DNA of 64,000 nucleotides, taken from Odoribacter splanchnicus DSM 20712 (lineage in GTDB: Bacteria > Bacteroidota > Bacteroidia > Bacteroidales > Marinifilaceae). The notes beneath the pieces were generated by a model that worked only from the letters and a program-made list of their open reading frames with translations, had not been told where the DNA came from and ran no database searches. The stretch spans positions 2,480,001 through 2,544,000 of the forward strand of contig NC_015160.1 in NCBI RefSeq assembly GCF_000190535.1, written 5' to 3'. The translations under genes were made by a program, and so were the position numbers. How positions within the stretch are numbered: position 1 is the stretch's first letter; the number at the start of each line of letters is the position of its first letter. This document shows, piece by piece, positions 35,231 to 44,284 of the stretch.

Positions 35231-37396
35231 ATGAAAAAAAGCCACCTTTCCATATCCGGATATATCCACCTGATGATCATCCTATTATTGCTTCTGGAAG
35301 CAGGATGGTTGTATTCTCTTTACCATGCGGAAAGAAGAGATTTCCGATATGTTACGGGAAAATTTATAGAAGATGCCATAAAAGAAGAAATACATACCTG
35401 CCCCATACAAGAGACAAACGGACTTGACGATTTTAGTATGAAGGGGCGCCTGATCATGACATATACCTATAAAGGGAAATATTTTCACATAGATACGAAT
35501 AGCCAACTATTTCTTGTTTTTTACAGGCGTAAACTTTACGATTTCAATCGGGAAAGCTGGAATATCGACAGCCTTGCCGCCTGGTTCCGGCATTTCTGCC
35601 CTTGGGAGGACCTGAACCCCGTTTTTATCCGGCAGGATACAACGGGAAAAATCATCGACCGTTATCCGGCGGACTGCCGGAAACCGTATCGGCAACCGGA
35701 CTTCGCGCAATTCCAATTAGGCAATCTCGAACCCGATACACTCACGGCCTGGTTCGATTTTCCCTTCAACCGCTTTTGGCTGCGACAACGTTACGGTCTG
35801 TTGCTTTCCATTGTCCCGTTTCTATTTGCCCTGTCTTTCGGCCTACTTATTCTCCGGCGGGAAAAGAGACGGCAACGCAATCACCTCCTGACGGAAAAAC
35901 AACTTATTTTTATTCACGACCTGAAAACCCCGTTTTGTACCAGCTGCCATATCGAACAACACCTGCTGCAACATGTCGGCGAATGGCCGGCAGAAAAAAT
36001 ACACGAAAAACTGAATGTATGCCGTCACCTGCTTGTAGCCATCACCGACGAAATGACGCAACTTATCGACCGCTCGGCCGGCTACTGGGGGACGAACCCA
36101 GAAACGGCCGGATTCGATCTCCGGAGCATGCTCGAAGAAGTGGCCGCCCGCTACGGAGGCAGGGGCGATGCCTCGCGTATCGCTGTCGACTACCGGCTCG
36201 ACACGCCGATCGTGCAGGGCGATTCCTTTCACTTATCGCACATTATCGGCAACCTGATCGATAATGCCCTCCGCCATGCCGGACCCGAAGCTACCATCAC
36301 CGTCATCTGTGATGCCGACCGCCGGGGACGACTGCGCCTCACGGTCGAGGACAACGGCACTGGTATTCCCCGCCGCCTGCACCGCCGGATTTTCCGTCCC
36401 GGCTTCCGTTCCGTTCCGACAGGCGACAACCACGGGATAGGGCTGGCTTATATCCGGAATACCGCCCGCCGGATAGGAGCACGGCTCCGCCTCGACAGCC
36501 GGCCGGGACACGGCAGCCGTTTTATACTGACATTCACTCCCGGCCAAAAACACCGCCCCCGGAAGATTCACCTATCCCCCCGGTTCTACTCCTGTTTCAT
36601 CGTCGCCATAATGTTTGCCGCACTATTCTGGACAGGCAACCTATATATCGCCGACCGGAGAGCCTTCGTCAACGAAGAACTCCCGAACCTCGACGAAGCC
36701 ATCTTTAAAAACAATACGAGTTCTTTTAAATGGCGGGAAGACACCAACTGTTTCTGCAATGACTTCGAAGCCAAAACCATTACGGTGACACACAACGGTC
36801 AGGATACGACCTTGGCCATGGGCACTCATATCAACCAATCTCACATATACAGAGGTTTATATTATGATCTACGTGATACGGCCTGGCGTGTAGACAGTAT
36901 TCTCCCCGCTTACCGAAAGTATTCCGCCAACCGACTGCCGGTAATATTCCGGCGCATCGATGCTGCGGGCCGGACGATCGAGCGAGCCGGGACAGAGCAA
37001 CAGGCATTATTTCTCCCGGTAGAGTGTTCGCTACCGCTCGGTTATGTCGAAGGCCACCGGTTAGAAGTACAGCTTGCTTATCCCTGGCTGCGGTTGTTCA
37101 GCCGTTACGGATTCGGGCTCTTCCTGGCCTTAGCGGGACTGTCGGTGACTATCCGGTTGAACCGGATCGCCACGGACATGGCCCGGCGCCAGCAAGCTTT
37201 CATACGCTTCCAGCGCGAAGAGGTGCAGCTTTTTATCCGCAGCCTGCAACCCCGGCTCCGGGACATCCGGTATCCGCAAACCGCCGATCCGGAAATACTC
37301 GGCGCAACCCTCAGGAAGAATCTCGGCGTTTACAGGGAATTACTGGATCAAATCAATCTGCTGCTCGAAAAATTCAAAACGATCGAATGGGAATGA
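35231..37396 (+). CDS. Sensor histidine kinase with two homologous sensor modules
   Basis: 721 residues. Module 1: TM (about 12-30), periplasmic domain (31-185), TM (188-208). Kinase core: H-box IFIHDLKTP (His 229), N-box HIIGNLIDNALRHA (Asn 345), DNGTG (374-378), GHGIGLAY-like G2 and GHGSRF. Then a second module: TM (452-472), periplasmic domain (473-620), TM (625-645) and a cytoplasmic coiled helix with no second ATPase. The two periplasmic domains look homologous (e.g. YDFNRESWNIDSL vs YDLRDTAWRVDSI; an aromatic-rich motif before each final TM). It is followed 54 bp later by its response regulator. The signal sensed is unknown. Confidence 0.85.
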   Translation: MKKSHLSISGYIHLMIILLLLLEAGWLYSLYHAERRDFRYVTGKFIEDAIKEEIHTCPIQETNGLDDFSMKGRLIMTYTYKGKYFHIDTNSQLFLVFYRRKLYDFNRESWNIDSLAAWFRHFCPWEDLNPVFIRQDTTGKIIDRYPADCRKPYRQPDFAQFQLGNLEPDTLTAWFDFPFNRFWLRQRYGLLLSIVPFLFALSFGLLILRREKRRQRNHLLTEKQLIFIHDLKTPFCTSCHIEQHLLQHVGEWPAEKIHEKLNVCRHLLVAITDEMTQLIDRSAGYWGTNPETAGFDLRSMLEEVAARYGGRGDASRIAVDYRLDTPIVQGDSFHLSHIIGNLIDNALRHAGPEATITVICDADRRGRLRLTVEDNGTGIPRRLHRRIFRPGFRSVPTGDNHGIGLAYIRNTARRIGARLRLDSRPGHGSRFILTFTPGQKHRPRKIHLSPRFYSCFIVAIMFAALFWTGNLYIADRRAFVNEELPNLDEAIFKNNTSSFKWREDTNCFCNDFEAKTITVTHNGQDTTLAMGTHINQSHIYRGLYYDLRDTAWRVDSILPAYRKYSANRLPVIFRRIDAAGRTIERAGTEQQALFLPVECSLPLGYVEGHRLEVQLAYPWLRLFSRYGFGLFLALAGLSVTIRLNRIATDMARRQQAFIRFQREEVQLFIRSLQPRLRDIRYPQTADPEILGATLRKNLGVYRELLDQINLLLEKFKTIEWE

Positions 37397-37450
37397 AAAG
37401 TTGGTATATTCAATTAAAATTTCTAATTTCCCCTCGTCAAACTCATTACT

Positions 37451-38152
37451 ATGGACTGCAAACCGAAACTACTTTATGCCGAAGACAACCGCCTCACCGC
37501 AAAGGAAATGACCGAAATTCTGGAAGAAGAAGGTTATGAGGTGGTGACGACATACAGCGGCGACGAAGCCTGGGAGACTTTCGAACGTATTTCTCCCGAT
37601 CTGGTACTGCTGGACTTCCGGATGCCCGGACTCAACGGCTTGGAAGTATTCGAGCGTATCCGGCAGGTGGATGCGGAAATTCCGGTGCTCATTCTGAGTT
37701 CGTATAACGAATATTGTGTCCCGTCGCTGAAAAGCGGCACCGCCGACTTTATCCGCAAAGAAGCCGATATCGCAGAAATCTGTGCCCGCATCGCTGCCGT
37801 ATGGCAACGCCATGCCTCCGGCAAAACTAATGATTCCGCCGGAGAAACCGTCCTCCGGCTCTCGGAGCTCACCACATTCCGCACCGACAGTTTTACGCTG
37901 CGTATCGGTCCCAACATCATTCCCCTGACCGGCGCATTAGGAGAAGTGCTGGTACTCTTATGCCGTCCGCCCCGGCAATGCCGTGCAGCCACCGATATCT
38001 GCCGGCAACTCTGGCACAACGACAGCAAAAGCAAAATCACTTTACTACAAAACTATATCTCTCAATTGCGGAAACTGCTCACTGCCGACCCTGCCCTGCA
38101 CATCGTCAGCCTCTACAATAAAGGATATTATTTGCAAATCAACGGAGAATAA
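37451..38152 (+). CDS. OmpR-family response regulator
   Basis: 233 residues. The receiver domain (about 5-120) has LLYAEDN acids, the phosphoacceptor in VLLDFRMPG, Ser in LILSSYNE and Lys in FIRKEAD. The C-terminal winged helix (about 145-233: FTLRIGPNIIPLTGALGEVL, KITLLQNYISQLRKLL, IVSLYNKGYYL) is of the OmpR/PhoB transcription-activation type, which usually binds tandem direct repeats. It is the partner of the upstream kinase. The 11-bp repeats at 31475, 35146 and 47529 are candidate targets. Confidence 0.92.
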   Translation: MDCKPKLLYAEDNRLTAKEMTEILEEEGYEVVTTYSGDEAWETFERISPDLVLLDFRMPGLNGLEVFERIRQVDAEIPVLILSSYNEYCVPSLKSGTADFIRKEADIAEICARIAAVWQRHASGKTNDSAGETVLRLSELTTFRTDSFTLRIGPNIIPLTGALGEVLVLLCRPPRQCRAATDICRQLWHNDSKSKITLLQNYISQLRKLLTADPALHIVSLYNKGYYLQINGE

Positions 38153-38165
38153 CCCGCACTTTTCC

Positions 38166-39209
38166 TTATTGAATATACAGACTACCATTGGAAAGTTCCA
38201 GTAAAACCTCTCCGGTATATTTCGGATTGCCTACAAATTTCGAGCTGACGGTCATATTCCTTTCAGATGCAGACTTTTGTTCCAATTCCATTCCATCCGG
38301 CAACCCCATTTTCAACGATTTGTTATGCTTGATTTCCAAATGATAACCGGCATCTTTTTCAAAAGTCAGCCCGACTTTAGTAAAAGAACCTTTCAAACGG
38401 ATCTCGGAAAACAACAGTTGTATATTGCGTATATTCATTTCCCCCATTTTCATATCCATATCCACATAACTACCTAAATCCTGTACCTCATATTTGGTAA
38501 AAGACGAGCTACCGGTCAATTCTTCCACATCCCCGATTTTCATTGTCCCGCCGGAAGAGCGCAAGTTCAGCTTACCCATCGATTCCAACTCTCCGTCACA
38601 AGCATTGGTTTCTAACCGAACATCATCACCGGAAGCAATCCGAATGGTACAATTCCGAAACTCTCCTTTCATCAAAGCCACCTCTTCTACATTGAAAATT
38701 CCTTTCTCTTGCTTGATGTACAATTCTCCTCCGCTCAAAGCAGTCGCTTTAAAATCCCCGACACGAATATCCGCATTTACCTCACCTGAAAAATTAGTCA
38801 GGTATACATTGCCGTTTGTACTGATCAATCTCAACTTGATTCCTTTCGGAACAGATACTTTATAGTCGACATTTAATGTCGTGTTGGTCAGAAACTGCTT
38901 CAATCCCATGTCTTTCCCGAATTCGGTCTTAAAATTGAGATATTGCCCGGTAATCGTTTCTACTATCTGAATCAATTCGAGTGTTTCATCCGCTTTCACC
39001 CCCGATTTAGCAGTCACCTTCATAGCTACAGCTACTTTGATCTCATCTCCATCCACCTGAACAATTTCCATTTTTCCATATTGGTTGGACAACACCAACT
39101 CTTCGATTCCGGCTTTAGGATAAGTTTTTTCATATTTTTTCTCACTGGTTTCGGCTTTCGATTGAATTCCCGCAACCAACAGGCACAACACTGCAATCAG
39201 CACTTTCAT
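38166..39209 (-). CDS. Secreted DUF4097-like beta-strand repeat protein
   Basis: 347 residues with a signal peptide (about 1-19). The body is a series of short strands of the putative adhesin/DUF4097 type (LVLSNQYGKMEIVQVDGDEI, LISTNGNVYLTNFSG, LNLRSSGGTMKIGD), likely forming a parallel beta solenoid in the periplasm or at the cell surface. Function unknown; such proteins are often near sigma/anti-sigma or kinase genes. It converges with the response regulator gene and lies 12 bp after the DUF4924 gene. Confidence 0.8.
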   Translation of the reverse strand: MKVLIAVLCLLVAGIQSKAETSEKKYEKTYPKAGIEELVLSNQYGKMEIVQVDGDEIKVAVAMKVTAKSGVKADETLELIQIVETITGQYLNFKTEFGKDMGLKQFLTNTTLNVDYKVSVPKGIKLRLISTNGNVYLTNFSGEVNADIRVGDFKATALSGGELYIKQEKGIFNVEEVALMKGEFRNCTIRIASGDDVRLETNACDGELESMGKLNLRSSGGTMKIGDVEELTGSSSFTKYEVQDLGSYVDMDMKMGEMNIRNIQLLFSEIRLKGSFTKVGLTFEKDAGYHLEIKHNKSLKMGLPDGMELEQKSASERNMTVSSKFVGNPKYTGEVLLELSNGSLYIQ

Positions 39210-39220
39210 ATTCTATCAGA

Positions 39221-39772
39221 TTAAAATTTTGAATTTTCAGCTTCTTCTTCCATTTGTTTGTAACGGGCAGCCAGATAAGCAATCATTTTACTGAACGATT
39301 CCATAGCCGCTACCGTTTCCGGATGAATCTCCCGTTTTTGTAATTTCAGCATCAGCTGTCCATACAAACCGTTTAAAGCCAATTCCACATCCGAGACCGT
39401 ATCGTCCACACCGGCTTTCCTACGAAACTCCACCAAATTTCCGGCCGCCTGGGTCACCAATTGCCGATATCTCCCGTCATGAGCCTGGTGCAACAAGAAA
39501 AAGTGTAATTCGGTCAGTTCATCCACTGTATTTTTCAGGGCCTGAATATGCCCTTTCTCTTCCACTTTTTCTTTTTGCATAATAGCGATCAGGTTATCAT
39601 ACCAATCATGAATTTCCTTCGAAGTCCGTTCATCCGCCTGGAAACCGGCCACCAGATAACGATCCACCTGCTCCATATCCAGCTTCAAAGCCCGGAGCAT
39701 ATCTTCAAGCTGCCACATATACAAAATATATTCGGCAATATTATTCTTTTTTTTCTCTCTGGCTATTAACAC
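39221..39772 (-). CDS. DUF4924 family protein
   Basis: 183 residues from a GTG start (39772). The N-terminus (MLIAREKKKNNIAEYILYMW) is the conserved beginning of DUF4924, a Bacteroidota-specific soluble helical family of unknown function. The rest is mostly amphipathic helices with a conserved-looking HFFLLHQAH. The GTG start is chosen because it gives the family start and no ATG is available nearby. Confidence 0.85.
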   Translation of the reverse strand: MLIAREKKKNNIAEYILYMWQLEDMLRALKLDMEQVDRYLVAGFQADERTSKEIHDWYDNLIAIMQKEKVEEKGHIQALKNTVDELTELHFFLLHQAHDGRYRQLVTQAAGNLVEFRRKAGVDDTVSDVELALNGLYGQLMLKLQKREIHPETVAAMESFSKMIAYLAARYKQMEEEAENSKF

Positions 39773-39798
39773 AATACGATCTGGTTTTAATTTATAGG

Positions 39799-40191
39799 TT
39801 ACAAGTCGTAATCATCTCCTTCTTTCATTTTATCGATCATCCGGCGATCACGTTTCGTGGGACGCCCTAACCCCCGGGGACGCGATTCAAAGCCATAAAC
39901 TTTTACCGCATTCAACAAAGCCAAATTTTCAGGCGGAGTCACCTCTTCCACAAAATCAACCGCCAATTGTGCCGACATCCGCTTCGCCGTAAGTGCCTTC
40001 ACCCGATAATGCCGTTCAATAGGCGGAATCCTTACTTTCACAATCTCGCCTCCCTTCAGTTCACGGGAAGCCTTGACATGTACATCTCCGATGGTAACAT
40101 GTCCTTTGCCACATTCTTCAGCAGCCAGAGAACGAGTTTTAAATATCCGGACTGCCCAAAGCCATTTATCTATTCTTACTTTCTCCTCCAC
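39799..40191 (-). CDS. S4-domain RNA-binding protein (Hsp15-like)
   Basis: 130 residues. The S4 domain (about 5-65: RIDKWLWAVRIFKTRSLAAE, HVTIGDVHVKASRELKGGE) is followed by a basic tail (SRPRGLGRPTKRDRRMIDK) as in heat-shock protein 15. In E. coli this protein binds free 50S subunits carrying nascent chains and helps recycle stalled ribosomes. It is in a likely operon with rplY and pth, fitting a translation-rescue theme. Confidence 0.88.
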   Translation of the reverse strand: MEEKVRIDKWLWAVRIFKTRSLAAEECGKGHVTIGDVHVKASRELKGGEIVKVRIPPIERHYRVKALTAKRMSAQLAVDFVEEVTPPENLALLNAVKVYGFESRPRGLGRPTKRDRRMIDKMKEGDDYDL

Positions 40192-40226
40192 TATTTCACT
40201 AATTAAGCCTTTCCGCCTTTAATTTT

Positions 40227-40796
40227 TTACTTTCTGTCTGTATTAAAAGTATTCATTGTCCTTATAATACCTTGTAATACAAAACTAGTAATAATTTCTC
40301 CACCCCGTTCCAACAAAGCCGGTAATTTTTCAGCTTCTTCGCCCTGCCATGTTCCCAGCACATAATCGATCTGCTGTCCTTTCAGGAAATCATTACCGAT
40401 ACCGAATCTCAAACGGGCATAAGCAGAGGTGCCTAATAAGGCATTGATATTTTTCAAGCCGTTATGTCCTCCGTCACTTCCTTGTGCTCTTAAACGCATC
40501 TTCCCGAAAGGTAAGGCCAGGTCGTCGACAATAACCAACAAATCTGCCAGAGCGATCTTTTCTTTTTGCATCCAATAACTGACAGCTTTACCACTCAGGT
40601 TCATGTATGTATTGGGTTTCAGCAAGACCAGGGTCCGACCTTTCAATTTCATTTCGCAAACAGCCCCATAACGCATATCTTCAAAAACAGCATTGGACGC
40701 TTTAGCAAAAGCGTCCAATACATTAAATCCGATATTATGCCGCGTATCCTGATATTCCGGGCCGATATTTCCTAACCCAACAATAAGATACTTCAT
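40227..40796 (-). CDS. pth: Peptidyl-tRNA hydrolase
   Basis: This enzyme releases tRNA from prematurely dropped peptidyl-tRNA. 189 residues with [22 protein letters not shown] (catalytic His), [11 protein letters not shown] (Asn) and the catalytic Asp in [28 protein letters not shown]. It lies 10 bp after rplY on the same strand, an arrangement conserved in many bacteria. Confidence 0.96.
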   Translation of the reverse strand: MKYLIVGLGNIGPEYQDTRHNIGFNVLDAFAKASNAVFEDMRYGAVCEMKLKGRTLVLLKPNTYMNLSGKAVSYWMQKEKIALADLLVIVDDLALPFGKMRLRAQGSDGGHNGLKNINALLGTSAYARLRFGIGNDFLKGQQIDYVLGTWQGEEAEKLPALLERGGEIITSFVLQGIIRTMNTFNTDRK

Positions 40797-40806
40797 AATT
40801 TATCTG

Positions 40807-41379
40807 TTATTTTCCTTCCTGAGCAGCAGCACGGGCAGCACGAGTCAGTTTAATTTGTGCAACAACAACCTCTTTCGCATTTACAATCTCAAAGTTTTCA
40901 AAAGACAGGTCTTTCACTTTAATAGATTTTCCTAAGCCCAGATTCGTTACATCCAATACAATTTCTCCCGGCAGATTAGCAGGAATAGCTTTCACTTTCA
41001 ATTTTCTAACTACCAAAGAAAGTTTACCACCAGCCTGTACACCTTCAGCAAATCCCTGTAATTTAACAGGCACTTCCATTATCACTGGTTTATCTTCGGA
41101 GATCTGATAGAAATCCATGTGCAATACACGGTCGCTTACGGGATGGAACTGGATTTCACGCATAACAGCTTCGTAGCTCTGTCCTGCTACATTTACTTTT
41201 ACGATGTATACAACCGGAGTGTAAAGCAATTTTTGCAAATCTTTTTCAACCACTGAAAAATGTACATTTTCTTTACCACCATAAAGAACACAAGGTACTT
41301 TCCCTTCAGCTCTCAGCAGATTAGTCGCTTTTTTACCCAGATCAGTTCTCAATTCTCCCTGTAATTCAAACACTTGCAT
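40807..41379 (-). CDS. rplY: 50S ribosomal protein L25 / general stress protein Ctc (bL25)
   Basis: The 190-residue long-form bL25 has an N-terminal 5S-binding domain (ELRTDLGKKATNLLRAEGKVPCVLYGG) and a C-terminal TL5/CTC beta domain (EVPVKLQGFAEGVQAGG), ending in an Ala/Arg-rich tail. It is first of a likely rplY-pth-S4 unit. A -7 box (TATCTTTG on the minus strand, 41494-41487) places its promoter about 100 nt upstream. The intervening leader can pair GGGG (around 41439) with CCCC, possibly a leader structure. Confidence 0.95.
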   Translation of the reverse strand: MQVFELQGELRTDLGKKATNLLRAEGKVPCVLYGGKENVHFSVVEKDLQKLLYTPVVYIVKVNVAGQSYEAVMREIQFHPVSDRVLHMDFYQISEDKPVIMEVPVKLQGFAEGVQAGGKLSLVVRKLKVKAIPANLPGEIVLDVTNLGLGKSIKVKDLSFENFEIVNAKEVVVAQIKLTRAARAAAQEGK

Positions 41380-41486
41380 AATAAATCTTTTTTTGTGCTA
41401 CTCAGAAACAGATTTCAACTCCGGGGGTATAAGCCAGTCTGTCTCCCCATTACACGATTTCAATTATTCCCCGTAAAATCAGGGGG

Positions 41487-41494
41487 CAAAGATA
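41487..41494 (-). promoter_or_regulatory. Likely rplY promoter -7 box
   Basis: TATCTTTG on the minus strand matches TAnnTTTG; no clear -33 element. It gives a leader of about 100 nt with GC-rich pairings. Confidence 0.5.
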
Positions 41495-41578
41495 GGAAAT
41501 AAATTTAAATATGAGGTCTCTAACGGATTTGAAAATATAAAAAACAAATAAAAACTTTTTTCTTTCAAATAATGATTA

Positions 41579-41586
41579 TACTTTTG
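41579..41586 (+). promoter_or_regulatory. Likely ferredoxin promoter -7 box
   Basis: TACTTTTG matches TAnnTTTG, 31 bp before the ferredoxin ATG; the position 19 bp upstream reads TTTT. Confidence 0.6.
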
Positions 41587-41617
41587 CCCATTATTAATCA
41601 ATTAAACAAATAAAGAA

Positions 41618-41788
41618 ATGGCTTACGTAATATCTGATGACTGTATTTCATGCGGCACATGTGAAGGAGAATGCCCGGTAGGAGCAATTTCTATGGGTGC
41701 TGATCATTATGAAATTGACCCTAATGCATGTACAGATTGTGGTACTTGTGCTGGTGTTTGCCCGGTTGAAGCTATCAAACAGGCTTAA
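41618..41788 (+). CDS. 2[4Fe-4S] ferredoxin
   Basis: This 56-residue electron carrier has two complete CxxCxxCxxxCP motifs (CISCGTCEGECPVGAIS and CTDCGTCAGVCPVEAIK), as in clostridial ferredoxins. It would serve pyruvate:ferredoxin oxidoreductase and similar anaerobic enzymes in the cytoplasm. It stands alone between a promoter and a terminator, consistent with high expression. Confidence 0.96.
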   Translation: MAYVISDDCISCGTCEGECPVGAISMGADHYEIDPNACTDCGTCAGVCPVEAIKQA

Positions 41789-41808
41789 ATATTATAACAG
41801 CATGAAAA

Positions 41809-41838
41809 AATAAAGCGGGGCTTTTGCTCCGCTTTATT
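41809..41838. terminator. Terminator between ferredoxin and the cyclo-ligase gene
   Basis: A 10-bp stem AATAAAGCGG / CCGCTTTATT, extended inside by further pairs, has T-rich sequence on both outer sides. It serves the ferredoxin gene and possibly the convergent cyclo-ligase gene. Confidence 0.85.
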
Positions 41839-41848
41839 TATTATAGTC

Positions 41849-42382
41849 TTACCGACTACTGATCACCTGAGTCATCCTGACATCGTGCACTTCGGTCGGA
41901 ATCCGGTCTAACAACTGAAAATCAAAACAAATCCCTATTTTACAAGCCTTCGTCTGTGACAAAATCTTATCATAAAAGCCTTTCCCCCGGCCTAAACGAT
42001 TCAAAGTCCGGTCAAAAGCGACGCCCGGCACCAAAATGACATCGATTTTATTCAAATCGGTAAAAAGCCGGCCGACAGGCTCCGGAATAGCATACCCTTC
42101 TCCGGGACACAATTTTTCGCGGCCGTCGAAATAACGGATTTCCAATTCATCCCCCTTTACACAAGGTAATAAAATGGTCTTTTCTTCTGCCCATTTACAA
42201 ACAAAGTCATGCGTAAACACTTCGTCGTCCATCGACCAATAAGCCAACACTACCCGGGCCCGTTGAAATACCTCATTATGCTCCACCTGTTGCCAAACGG
42301 AAGCGGACATTCTTTTCTTATCCTCTAGCGTATACTGCTTTTTTATCTCCCGAATCTGTTTTCTAATCTCTTTTTTTTCCAT
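41849..42382 (-). CDS. 5-formyltetrahydrofolate cyclo-ligase
   Basis: 177 residues from ATG 42382 (a GTG one codon upstream is less likely). It converts 5-formyl-THF to 5,10-methenyl-THF with ATP. Motifs: N-terminal KKEIRKQIREIKKQ (phosphate contact), AYWSMDDEVFT, and the ATP loop region RLGRGKGFYDKIL near the C-terminus. Length typical. A small lipoprotein gene lies 23 bp upstream on the same strand. Confidence 0.92.
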   Translation of the reverse strand: MEKKEIRKQIREIKKQYTLEDKKRMSASVWQQVEHNEVFQRARVVLAYWSMDDEVFTHDFVCKWAEEKTILLPCVKGDELEIRYFDGREKLCPGEGYAIPEPVGRLFTDLNKIDVILVPGVAFDRTLNRLGRGKGFYDKILSQTKACKIGICFDFQLLDRIPTEVHDVRMTQVISSR

Positions 42383-42405
42383 CACCCTTTTTCTATTTTT
42401 ACTTT

Positions 42406-42573
42406 CTACCTTTCATACAGTGCACCCCAATCGGGTATCGCTGTATCTAAACGAAATAAATCTCCGATCTTCGTATCTTTCAATAAATTCCTAACTTCCG
42501 GAGCCGGATTTCTCTTACAGCCGGAAAACCAAAAACCAAGAATTATTAGAATTAAAAGAAACTTCAAGGCCAT
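42406..42573 (-). CDS. Very small lipoprotein
   Basis: A 55-residue ORF starts at ATG 42573 and stops at TAG 42408-42406. The N-terminus MALKFLLILIILGFWFSGCK is a clear type II signal with lipobox FSGC (Cys 19). The mature part has only 37 residues (starting KRNPAPEVRNLLKDTKIGDL) and ends WGALYER. It lies just upstream of the cyclo-ligase gene. Family unknown; it could be a shortened remnant, but the complete signal and codon use look real. Confidence 0.65.
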   Translation of the reverse strand: MALKFLLILIILGFWFSGCKRNPAPEVRNLLKDTKIGDLFRLDTAIPDWGALYER

Positions 42574-42713
42574 TTTTAATTATTTTGATACTAAAAATCG
42601 TAATTTTACGGCAAAGATAAACGAAAAGATAAAAAGGTAATACGATAGTTGCTTAAAGTCGGTAAGAATCTCTGAGACTCAGAACGACTTTTTAACCTGT
42701 AATACACTAAATT

Positions 42714-44282
42714 ATGATCATTGCTATACCACAATTAAATTATAAAGCCGGAGATATTCAAGGAAATAGCGAAAAAATCATTTCTGCGATCCAAAAGGCT
42801 CAAAATCAAAAAGCAGAACTGATCCTATTCCCGGAACTGGCTGTTTCCGGCGCATTGCCCCAGGATTTACTGGAGAGAGAGGAATTTGTAAATGCCTGTC
42901 GTATGGCCATAGAAAAAATCGCAGCCACATGTACTCACATTGCAGCTATTGTAGGAGCACCGAATTTGGATAGCGAAAATGGTATTATGTACAACTCAGC
43001 CTATTTTATTCAGCATGGGGAAGTGGTAGACGGTGTTCATAAAAACATCCTGAGTGATTATGATATTTTCAGTGAAAGCCGTTATTTTATCGCAGGAGAA
43101 GATAATACGCCGATCCGGTATAAAAATCAAAATATACGGATTTTATTCGACGAATACGAATCGGAATACATCGACAAAACAGATAGCTTTGTCATCTTTA
43201 TCGGTATGACTCCTTTTACTGTCGATAGTAGCCGGGAAAAGCGGAAAGTACTGGCCACTTTGGCTCAAAAATACAATAAAAACCTGATCGCTGTCAATCA
43301 TGTAGGAAGTTATACTTCTGTACTGTTCGACGGTAATTCAATGGTTTATAACTACAAAGGGAAGAAAGCTTGCCAATTGAACGAATTTGCAGAAGACTTT
43401 CAGCTTATCGATACCAATAAATTAGGTACCCCTACACTTCAATCACCTGTTTCTCAAGACCGGATCGCTCTGCTCCATAAAGCATTGGTCTTCGGTATCC
43501 GGGATTACTTCGAAAAGAACGGTTTTCAAAAAGCTATCTTAGGCTTATCGGGAGGTATCGATTCCGCCGTAGTCGCTGCTTTGGCTGCCGAAGCTTTAGG
43601 AGCACAAAATGTTATGGGACTTTTAATGCCTTCATGTTATTCCACCGAACATTCGGTTCAAGACGCATTAGCGCTGGCAGAAAATATCGGAATGCCCCAT
43701 GAAACCATTGCCATTAAAGCAATCTACGAACAATATCTGGAAGCCTTACATCCTTTATTTAAAGACCAGCCCTTCAATGTAGCAGAAGAAAATCTTCAGG
43801 CTCGTACCCGGGGAATGTTGGTTATGGCCATGTCTAACAAATACGGTTATATTCCCCTGAATACTTCCAATAAAAGTGAAGCAGCTGTCGGATACGGCAC
43901 GCTTTACGGCGATCTCTGCGGTTCACTGGGTACAATCGGAGACGTTTTTAAAACCGATATCTATGCGTTAGCCCGATATATCAACCGGAATCAGATCATC
44001 ATTCCGGAAAATACTATACAAAAAGCACCATCAGCCGAATTACGGCCGAATCAAAAAGATCAGGACTCTTTACCGGACTACAACGAATTGGACGGTATCT
44101 TAAAACTATACCTGGAGGAAAACCATTCACCGGAAATGATTATAAAGGCAGGTTACCCGAAAGCTACTGTCGAAAAAGTCATTCAAATGGTAAAACGAAA
44201 TGAATACAAACGAGCTCAATGTCCCCCGATCATCAAAATCTCTAAAAAAGCTTTCGGATACGGTAGAAAATATCCTTTTTAA
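42714..44282 (+). CDS. nadE: NAD+ synthetase with degenerate glutaminase domain
   Basis: 522 residues. The C-terminal ATP-pyrophosphatase domain is intact (GLSGGIDSAVVAALA; GMLVMAMSNKYGYIPLNTSNKSE; YGTLYGDLCG; KAPSAELRPNQKDQDSLPDY), so it should make NAD from deamido-NAD. The N-terminal nitrilase-like domain keeps the triad Glu (FPELAVSG, Glu 41) and Lys (VHKNILSDYDIF, Lys 110), but where family members have ICED the sequence reads LFDE, so the catalytic Cys appears replaced by Phe 145. The enzyme may depend on free ammonia. The next gene, a Crp/Fnr regulator, starts 3 bp after. Confidence 0.9.
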   Translation: MIIAIPQLNYKAGDIQGNSEKIISAIQKAQNQKAELILFPELAVSGALPQDLLEREEFVNACRMAIEKIAATCTHIAAIVGAPNLDSENGIMYNSAYFIQHGEVVDGVHKNILSDYDIFSESRYFIAGEDNTPIRYKNQNIRILFDEYESEYIDKTDSFVIFIGMTPFTVDSSREKRKVLATLAQKYNKNLIAVNHVGSYTSVLFDGNSMVYNYKGKKACQLNEFAEDFQLIDTNKLGTPTLQSPVSQDRIALLHKALVFGIRDYFEKNGFQKAILGLSGGIDSAVVAALAAEALGAQNVMGLLMPSCYSTEHSVQDALALAENIGMPHETIAIKAIYEQYLEALHPLFKDQPFNVAEENLQARTRGMLVMAMSNKYGYIPLNTSNKSEAAVGYGTLYGDLCGSLGTIGDVFKTDIYALARYINRNQIIIPENTIQKAPSAELRPNQKDQDSLPDYNELDGILKLYLEENHSPEMIIKAGYPKATVEKVIQMVKRNEYKRAQCPPIIKISKKAFGYGRKYPF

Positions 44283-44284
44283 TT

